Origin: Bryobacteraceae bacterium
GTDB taxonomy: Bacteria > Acidobacteriota > Terriglobia > Bryobacterales > Bryobacteraceae
Length of the DNA: 11,103 nt
NCBI GenBank assembly: GCA_014379815.1
Contig: JACMLA010000594.1
Location: 1 to 11,103 of the forward strand
Direction: 5' to 3'
Of this stretch, positions 6,724-11,103 are shown piece by piece (within the stretch, counting starts at the first letter, position 1; the number at the start of each line of letters is the position of its first letter). Under the pieces are notes generated by a model, which saw nothing but the letters and a program-made list of their open reading frames with translations, had not been told where the DNA came from and did not search any database. The position numbers and the translations under genes are program-made.

Positions 6724-7422
6724 ATGGTCGAGATCACGTGGCTTGGACATGGAACCTTTCAACTCAGACTGCGGACCGGCGAAGTACTGGTTGTCGATCC
6801 GTGGACTGAGGGCAATCCCGCCTTTCCCCAAAACCATAAGTTCGATCGGCTCGATGCCATCCTGATCTCACACGGACATTTCGATCACATTCATGACGCC
6901 GTCCCTTTAGCTCTCAAGTTTCAGCCGCAGATGGTCTGCATCTACGAGACCGGTGTGTGGCTGGAAGGCAAAGGCGCCAACAACGTCACGGGAATGAACA
7001 AAGGCGGATCGCAAAAGGTGGGTCCGGTCACCGTCACGATGACTCATGCTGTCCACAGCTGCGGCATTCTGGAAGACGGGAAGATCATCTACGGTGGAGA
7101 AGCGGCAGGCTATGTTCTGAAGTTCGACGACGGGCGCTCCGCCTACTTCGCCGGAGACACCAACGTGTTCTCAGATATGCAGTTGATCCACGAACTCTAC
7201 AAGCCTCAGCTGGCGGTTCTGCCGGTTGGGGACCTGTTCACGATGGGACCACGCGAGGCTGCGATGGCCTGCCGTCTGCTGAAGGCAGAGACCGTGATCC
7301 CCGCGCATTTCGGAACGTTTCCACCGCTGACCGGAACCCCCGAAGAGCTGATCAGTCTCGTCGGAGATCTGTCAGGCACTCAGGTTTTGAAACTCGAACC
7401 AGGCGTGCCTTTCAACTGGTAG
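6724..7422 (+). CDS. UPF0173 family metal-dependent hydrolase (metallo-beta-lactamase fold)
   Basis: A 232-residue cytoplasmic protein, full length for the family. The N-terminus ITWLGHGTFQL followed by VVDPWTEGNP (about 24-32) is typical of UPF0173/UlaG-like hydrolases. The metal motif HxHxDH is present as SHGHFDHIHD (H50, H52, D54, H55). Further expected ligands are H108 (MTHAVHS), D145 (YFAGDTNVF) and H195 (IPAHFGTFP). The fold and a two-metal site are therefore well supported. The physiological substrate of this family is not established; UlaG relatives act as lactonases on ascorbate phosphate. The gene follows the GH3 gene on the same strand after 48 bp and ends 7 nt from the stop of the convergent glutaredoxin gene. 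Co-transcription with the GH3 gene is possible but not shown. Confidence 0.93.
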   Translation: MVEITWLGHGTFQLRLRTGEVLVVDPWTEGNPAFPQNHKFDRLDAILISHGHFDHIHDAVPLALKFQPQMVCIYETGVWLEGKGANNVTGMNKGGSQKVGPVTVTMTHAVHSCGILEDGKIIYGGEAAGYVLKFDDGRSAYFAGDTNVFSDMQLIHELYKPQLAVLPVGDLFTMGPREAAMACRLLKAETVIPAHFGTFPPLTGTPEELISLVGDLSGTQVLKLEPGVPFNW

Positions 7423-7429
7423 ATGGCGG

Positions 7430-7690
7430 TTAGCTTGCCGCCGGAAGCAGGTTCTGCGCGCGCAATACCTCTTCCAGTTCGTCATCATCCGGAGTGACCA
7501 GAACCGTACCGTTAACGTCCACGGTGGGTTTCTTTTCCTTGCCGTCTGCGTGCTCTTTGACCCACTCAGCAGCTTTCTGATCGTTATCGATGTCGGTGTA
7601 CTTGTACTCGACACCGAGGTCGTCCAGAAATTTCAGCGTCCGCCGCGTCATGCCACACCAGTCGGCGCCATAAACCAGAATCTGCGCCAT
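7430..7690 (-). CDS. Glutaredoxin-family protein with a single active-site cysteine
   Basis: An 86-residue thioredoxin-fold protein. ILVYGADWCGMTRRTLKFLDDLGVEY matches the glutaredoxin beta1-alpha1 region, with C12 in the active-site position. The fourth residue of the usual CxxC is threonine (C12-G-M-T15), so it has a one-Cys site. KKPTVDVNG (53-61) supplies the expected cis-proline (P55), and the LVTPDDDELEEVL end is typical of the family. There is no other cysteine. It could reduce mixed disulfides with a low-molecular-weight thiol or carry an Fe-S cluster, but the loop before the Cys differs from classic CGFS proteins. The ATG overlaps the upstream stop as TAATG and has AGAGGG 9 nt before it (7700-7705), so it is translated from the same message as the acidic peptide gene. 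The gene is convergent with UPF0173. Confidence 0.88.
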   Translation of the reverse strand: MAQILVYGADWCGMTRRTLKFLDDLGVEYKYTDIDNDQKAAEWVKEHADGKEKKPTVDVNGTVLVTPDDDELEEVLRAQNLLPAAS

Positions 7691-7866
7691 TACTGTTTGC
7701 CCTCTTTCTGCCGCAGCGACTCGTCTATCGTTGCTTCATCGCCTTCGGCCTGCGACGGAACGGACCGCTCGCCTTCCCCGCTGGTTGCAGGATCTTCGCC
7801 TTCAGCCTGCGATGGAATGGGACGTGTCTCCGCACTTTCTTTTTTCGGGTCTTGTTGATCTGCCAT
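7690..7866 (-). CDS. Small acidic protein with an internal 19-residue repeat
   Basis: A 58-residue protein I do not recognise. It is hydrophilic, rich in Glu, Asp, Ser, Gln and Gly, has no cysteine and no membrane segment, and looks disordered. Two copies of PSQAEG followed by acidic residues are spaced 19 residues apart (about 18-23 and 37-42). The ATG at 7866 is preferred over the in-frame ATG at 7893 because AAAGGA (7873-7878) sits 6 nt before it. The stop overlaps the glutaredoxin start as TAATG, so the pair is almost certainly one transcript, and the good ribosome-binding site supports real translation. Its function is unknown; a partner or regulator of the glutaredoxin is only a guess. 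It is divergent from the small exported protein gene across 67 bp. Confidence 0.68.
   Translation of the reverse strand: MADQQDPKKESAETRPIPSQAEGEDPATSGEGERSVPSQAEGDEATIDESLRQKEGKQ
7739..7820. repeat. Two imperfect 25-bp direct repeats, period 57 bp
   Basis: The copies at 7739-7763 and 7796-7820 agree at 22 of 25 bases, and the three differences are transitions. The 57-bp period equals 19 codons, so the repeat keeps the reading frame of the acidic peptide; two of the three changes are silent and one is Val/Ile. It looks like an in-frame tandem duplication that has begun to diverge. Confidence 0.75.
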
Positions 7867-7921
7867 TAGGAGTCCTTTCACTATTTGACGCAACGCACCA
7901 GCATTTTTGCACGTGCCCCGC

Positions 7922-7927
7922 TACAAT
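7922..7927 (+). promoter_or_regulatory. Probable -10 box for the small exported protein (leaderless-like)
   Basis: TACAAT, a five of six match to the -10 consensus, ends 6 nt before the ATG at 7934. Transcription would be expected to start on or next to the A of the start codon. There is no Shine-Dalgarno. No good -35 is found 16-18 bp upstream (CAGCAT region). Confidence 0.42.
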
Positions 7928-7933
7928 TGAAGT

Positions 7934-8236
7934 ATGCGCATCGTAATGACTGCTCTGTTGTTTGCAAGTGCTCTCGCCTCCGCAGCCACTGTCACTGGTT
8001 ATATCAGCGACTCCATGTGTGGTGCCTCGAACGGCAACGGTTCGGCGGAAGCGCGAACCTGCACCAAAGACTGCCTGAAGAACGGGGCTGTTCCGGTCCT
8101 GGTGTCAGAGACAGACAAAAAGGTTTTCAAGCTGGCAGGCAAAGATGTGAAGGCTCATCTGGATCACAAGGTGAAAATCACCGGGGAGATTAAAGGCGAC
8201 GTTCTGACGGTTGCGGATGTACAGAAAGCGGAGTAG
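7934..8236 (+). CDS. Small exported cysteine-containing protein, DUF5818-like
   Basis: A 100-residue protein with a probable signal peptide (1-17, MRIVMTALLFASALASA, cleaved before ATV). The mature part starts TVTGYISDSMCG, then RTCTKDCLKNGAVPVLV, VFKLAGKDVKAHLDHKVKITGEIKGDVLTVADV. This pattern (GYISDSxCG, CxxxC, VLV, KxVFKL, KVKITGEIKGD) resembles small exported DUF5818 proteins that are abundant in Acidobacteria; the second half looks like the strands of an OB-like barrel. Cysteines C29, C43 and C47 are the only ones, an odd number, so a disulfide plus a free thiol or a metal site are both possible. The function is unknown. It lies between the glutaredoxin unit (divergent) and the cold-shock gene (convergent). 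The family name is from memory of the motif, not from a search. Confidence 0.8.
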   Translation: MRIVMTALLFASALASAATVTGYISDSMCGASNGNGSAEARTCTKDCLKNGAVPVLVSETDKKVFKLAGKDVKAHLDHKVKITGEIKGDVLTVADVQKAE

Positions 8237-8265
8237 GGAACAAAGTACGTAGGACGGTTCAGCCT

Positions 8266-8303
8266 GGAGCGTTGGGAAGCTTGCAAATGCACGCTCCCCA
8301 ACG
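8266..8303. terminator. Overlapping alternative stems between convergent genes, possible bidirectional terminator
   Basis: Two perfect 7-bp stems share bases and exclude each other: GGAGCGT (8266-8272) with ACGCTCC (8291-8297), and CGTTGGG (8270-8276) with CCCAACG (8297-8303). The element lies 30 nt after the stop of the exported protein and 21 nt after the stop of the cold-shock gene, where a two-way terminator would be expected. Neither strand has a T-tract after the stem, so it is not a standard intrinsic terminator. Confidence 0.42.
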
Positions 8304-8324
8304 AAAGATTACCAGCAACGGAGC

Positions 8325-8528
8325 TTAGGCCGTGGTGACGTCCTCAGCCTGCAGGCCCTTCGGCCCTTTCTTCACCACAAACATCACCTGCACACCCTCA
8401 TCGAGCGTTCGGTAACCGCCCGTCTGGATCGCGGAGAAGTGGACAAATACGTCTTCTCCGGTCTCTCGTTGAATGAAGCCATATCCTTTGGCCGCATTAA
8501 ACCACTTAACAACACCTTTTTCTTTCAT
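8325..8528 (-). CDS. Cold-shock domain protein (CspA family)
   Basis: A 67-residue single cold-shock domain, which binds single-stranded RNA or DNA and typically melts RNA structure as a chaperone. [16 protein letters not shown] contains RNP1 (KGYGFI, 14-19) and VFVHFSAI contains RNP2 (VFVHF, 27-31), including the aromatic residues that stack on nucleobases. The end, [16 protein letters not shown], is normal for the family. A strong Shine-Dalgarno (GAAGGAAG, 8535-8542) lies 6 nt before the ATG. The gene has its own 236-bp upstream region after gyrA, long enough for the structured leader common in this family. A possible promoter lies close to the gene (TTGAAC, 17 bp, TAGCTT), but it is weak. 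Whether this copy is cold-induced cannot be read from the sequence. Confidence 0.96.
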   Translation of the reverse strand: MKEKGVVKWFNAAKGYGFIQRETGEDVFVHFSAIQTGGYRTLDEGVQVMFVVKKGPKGLQAEDVTTA

Positions 8529-8605
8529 CCAGAACTTCCTTCAAAAAGCTATTTGCACTCCTGTTTGAGTTCAACCCACGGGAAGACAGAGGTCTAGTCT
8601 AAGCT

Positions 8606-8619
8606 CCGCAGGATTGCGG
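8606..8619. other. Short perfect hairpin upstream of the cold-shock gene
   Basis: CCGCA-GGAT-TGCGG forms a 5-bp GC-rich stem with a 4-nt loop, 78 nt upstream of the cold-shock start codon. It could be a leader structure or chance. No T-tract follows on either strand. Confidence 0.35.
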
Positions 8620-8695
8620 CCAGAATTCTTACTGCAAACGGACCCTAAGATGTGCAAACGCCATTCGAGAATACCATGTTGGATAGCACAGAACC

Positions 8696-8753
8696 ACTCA
8701 AATGCAAGCCATAGACAGTTGAAAACAACCGTGAAAGTACTATGCATTTGAGT
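8696..8753. repeat. 11-bp perfect inverted repeat just downstream of gyrA
   Basis: ACTCAAATGCA (8696-8706) and TGCATTTGAGT (8743-8753) are exact inverted copies separated by 36 bp. The spacer itself holds GTTG-AAAA-CAAC (8718-8729), a small nested hairpin. The element begins 11 nt after the gyrA stop in the direction of gyrA transcription, so it may end or stabilise that mRNA. No T-tract follows it. Confidence 0.55.
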
Positions 8754-8764
8754 CGTTATCGAGC

Positions 8765-11103
8765 TTACTGAACTGGCAGATCTCCTTCGTCCTCAAGGCC
8801 GATTTTGCTGTGGTCCTCGGGTATGATGCTCGCCGCGGCAACGCGATCTCCATCCTCCAGATTCACCAGAGTGACGCCCTGGGTGGAACGTCCCGCCTTT
8901 CGGATATTCGCCGATTCGATACGGATGATCTTCCCGCTTTGCGTGATGATGACAAGATCGGTATCCTCTTTCACGCACAGCACCTGAATCACCCGGCCGA
9001 TCCGGGGTGTCGTCTTCATCAGAGTGACACCCTTGGCACCACGCGCCGTTTCCCGATACTCATTCACGGAAGTACGCTTGCCGAAACCGTTCTCTGATAT
9101 CGACAGGATCAAATCCTTCTCGGTAACGATCTCGACGCCGACAATATAGTCGCCCTTGGCCAGCGTCATTGCACGAACACCCCGTGCCGGACGGCCCATT
9201 GCGCGAACCTCATCCTCCTGGAATCGTACCGCCATCCCTTCGTGAGACCCGAGGAACACATACTCCCCCGCAGACGTCAGGCGGGCTGCAATCAGCTCAT
9301 CACCCTCATCCAGCGACACGGCAATAATGCCGCGCGACATCGGATTATCGAACTCGGTCAGATCGCACTTCTTAATCACACCGAGTTTGGTGACCATCAC
9401 GATGTAACGGTCGGGAACAAACTCCCGGATCGGCAGGAAGGCTTTGACTGTTTCATCCGGCTGCAGGTTAATCAGGCCGTTGATGTTCTTGCCCTTGCCC
9501 GCCGTGCCCGCATCGGGAATCTCGTAGATCTTGAGCCAGTAGACACGACCCTTATTGGTGAAGATCAGAAGGTACGCGTGCGTGTTGGCAACGATCAGAT
9601 AATCGACCGTATCTTCGGCACGTGTTCCCATGCCGATCCGGCCTTTGCCGCCGCGTGTCTGCCGCTGATACGTGTCGATCGGCGTGCGCTTCAGGTAGCC
9701 TCCGCGGGTCACCGTAAGAGCAACGTCTTCCTGCTGCACGAGATCTTCGATATTGATCTCGCCCGTGTCTTCGATCAGCTCGGTGCGTCGCTTATCGCCG
9801 AAATCCTTCTGGACTTCTTTCAGCTCTTTTACAATAACAACCCGCAATATCTTCTCATCCCCGAGAATTTCCAGATATTCCGCGATCATTCTCTGGATAT
9901 CGGCGAGTTCATCAAGAATCTTCTGCTGCTCCATCCCCGTGAGGCGCTGCAGCTGCAATTCAATGATGGCCTGAGCCTGTCGCTCACTAAAGTCCAGAGC
10001 CGCAAAAACGGTCTCCGGGACCACGCGATCCGGCCGCGTCAGGCGGGCGATGACAACTTCACGAATCACCGCGATCACTTCCGCGTCGCCCATCAGTGCC
10101 GCACGCGCTTCCTTGGGGTTGCGAGCCGCCCGGATGGTCTCAATCACCAGATCCAGATGATTTAATGCTTTCTGGAATCCAAGCAGCAGATGCTCCCGTT
10201 CCCGGGCCTTCCGCAGCAAATAGTCGGTGCGTCTGCGAACAACATCGATGCGATGGTCGATAAACCGGCGCATGCAGTCCAGCAGTCCCAGTTCCCGGGG
10301 CTGGCCGTTGACGATGCTTAGCATGATCACGCCGAAGTTCATCTGCAGTTGTGTCTGTTTGTAGAGATTGTTCAGAACAACTTCAGACTGCTCGCCGCGC
10401 TTGAGCTCGATGACCATTCTCATGCCATCGCGATCGCTCTCATCGCGAACGTCACTGATGCCCTCGAGCCTTTTGTCGTTTACCTGCGCGGCTATTTCAG
10501 CTACCAGCCGGGCCTTATTGACCTGATAAGGGAGCTCCGTCACCACCAGAGCCTCGCGACCGCCCTTCATCTCTTCGGTAGTCACACGAGCACGCATCTT
10601 CAGCGTGCCGCGTCCTCTTGTGAAGTACTCGAAGATTCCGGCGCGACCGAGAATGAAACCGCCCGTGGGAAAGTCCGGCCCCGGGACCATGTTCATCACT
10701 TCGGCCAGCGTCAACTGGGGGTTTTGCACGAGGGCGATGGTCGCTTCCACAATTTCGTTCAGATTGTGGGGCGGAATGTTGGTCGCCATCCCGACAGCGA
10801 TACCGGAAGAGCCGTTCACCAGCATGTTCGGAATGCGGGTAGGAAGAACTTCCGGCTCCGAGGTGCTGTCGTCGAAGTTCGCCTTAAAGTCGACAGTCTC
10901 TTTGTCGATGTCCTCCAGCAAAGCGTGTGCGATTCGCGAAAGACGGGCCTCGGTGTACCGGTAGGCCGCGGGCGGATCCCCGTCCACCGAGCCGAAATTG
11001 CCCTGGCCGTCGATCAGGGGATAACGCATGGCAAACGGTTGCGCCATACGCACCAGCGCGTCGTAAACCGCCATGTCTCCATGTGGATGATATTTGCCAA
11101 GAA
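8765..11103 (-). CDS. gyrA: DNA gyrase subunit A, 5'-truncated by the window edge
   Basis: GyrA is the DNA breaking and rejoining subunit of the GyrA2GyrB2 enzyme that introduces negative supercoils. The reading frame continues to the window edge; 778 codons are present and roughly the first 75-80 residues are missing. The visible protein starts [14 protein letters not shown], the quinolone-binding helix, followed by [12 protein letters not shown] and the catalytic tyrosine in [10 protein letters not shown] (codon at 10955-10957). The coiled-coil arm follows (about [17 protein letters not shown] to [10 protein letters not shown]). The C-terminal beta-pinwheel begins with the GyrA-box QTRGGKG (about 9641-9661), which separates gyrase from topoisomerase IV ParC. 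It ends with a short acidic tail before TAA. The residue matching E. coli Ser83 is methionine, while Asp87 is kept. The ATG at 11074 is internal to this conserved helix and not a true start. Confidence 0.97.
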   Translation of the reverse strand, partial: LGKYHPHGDMAVYDALVRMAQPFAMRYPLIDGQGNFGSVDGDPPAAYRYTEARLSRIAHALLEDIDKETVDFKANFDDSTSEPEVLPTRIPNMLVNGSSGIAVGMATNIPPHNLNEIVEATIALVQNPQLTLAEVMNMVPGPDFPTGGFILGRAGIFEYFTRGRGTLKMRARVTTEEMKGGREALVVTELPYQVNKARLVAEIAAQVNDKRLEGISDVRDESDRDGMRMVIELKRGEQSEVVLNNLYKQTQLQMNFGVIMLSIVNGQPRELGLLDCMRRFIDHRIDVVRRRTDYLLRKAREREHLLLGFQKALNHLDLVIETIRAARNPKEARAALMGDAEVIAVIREVVIARLTRPDRVVPETVFAALDFSERQAQAIIELQLQRLTGMEQQKILDELADIQRMIAEYLEILGDEKILRVVIVKELKEVQKDFGDKRRTELIEDTGEINIEDLVQQEDVALTVTRGGYLKRTPIDTYQRQTRGGKGRIGMGTRAEDTVDYLIVANTHAYLLIFTNKGRVYWLKIYEIPDAGTAGKGKNINGLINLQPDETVKAFLPIREFVPDRYIVMVTKLGVIKKCDLTEFDNPMSRGIIAVSLDEGDELIAARLTSAGEYVFLGSHEGMAVRFQEDEVRAMGRPARGVRAMTLAKGDYIVGVEIVTEKDLILSISENGFGKRTSVNEYRETARGAKGVTLMKTTPRIGRVIQVLCVKEDTDLVIITQSGKIIRIESANIRKAGRSTQGVTLVNLEDGDRVAAASIIPEDHSKIGLEDEGDLPVQ

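Noticed and set aside
7739..7820. CRISPR or mobile-element repeats
   Set aside because: Only two copies, in frame inside a coding region, with no palindromic ends, spacers or cas genes.
7867..7893. N-terminal extension of the acidic peptide from the ATG at 7893
   Set aside because: The internal ATG at 7866 has a well-placed AAAGGA, whereas the upstream ATG has none.
9242..10165. Open frame of about 307 codons on the + strand
   Set aside because: Antisense to conserved gyrA sequence; its length follows from the codon bias of gyrA and it has no family motif.
11072..11074. ATG at 11074 as the gyrA start
   Set aside because: The frame stays open to the window edge and encodes the conserved LGKYHPHGD just before it, so the ATG is internal.

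Overview
The window is a compact stretch of bacterial chromosome of moderately high GC. It is probably from an acidobacterium. The lineage is inferred from three things: a secreted protein of the 'VWFA-related' type that is typical of Acidobacteria, a small exported protein resembling DUF5818 (common in the same phylum), and the mix of single-domain response regulators with sugar-acid and glycoside enzymes. I see no insertion sequence, integrase, phage gene, CRISPR array, tRNA or rRNA.

Layout, left to right. The left edge holds the C-terminal tail of pyrE (orotate phosphoribosyltransferase), which overlaps truA (tRNA pseudouridine synthase) by 4 nt (1-890, + strand). A free-standing CheY/Rcp1-like response regulator follows (1011-1451, +). 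It abuts, tail to tail, a sugar-acid-type IlvD/Edd dehydratase (1452-3137, -). A divergent 94-bp spacer then leads to a secreted VWA protein (3232-4356, +) whose metal site looks lost. Next come a second single-domain response regulator (4484-4933, +) and, overlapping it by 4 nt, an exported NagZ-type GH3 glycosidase (4930-6675, +), then a UPF0173 metallo-beta-lactamase-fold hydrolase (6724-7422, +). On the minus strand lies a two-gene unit: a 58-residue acidic repeat protein and a one-cysteine glutaredoxin whose start codon overlaps its stop (7430-7866). Divergent from that unit is a small exported cysteine protein (7934-8236, +). The right end, all on the minus strand, holds a cold-shock protein (8325-8528), a 236-bp spacer with inverted repeats, and the 3' part of gyrA (8765 to beyond 11103).

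How the genes work together. Most units are short and mutually unrelated: pyrimidine salvage and tRNA modification, signalling, sugar-acid catabolism, cell-wall amino-sugar turnover, redox, cold shock and DNA topology. The tightest couplings are pyrE-truA, response regulator-GH3, and acidic peptide-glutaredoxin; each has overlapping stop and start codons.

No clear new defence or mobile system is visible. The best leads are the response regulator fused at operon level to a glycosidase, the acidic repeat peptide coupled to a one-Cys glutaredoxin, methionine at the GyrA quinolone-hotspot position, several genes with a -10-like box placed as for leaderless transcripts, and overlapping alternative stems between the convergent genes at 8266-8303.
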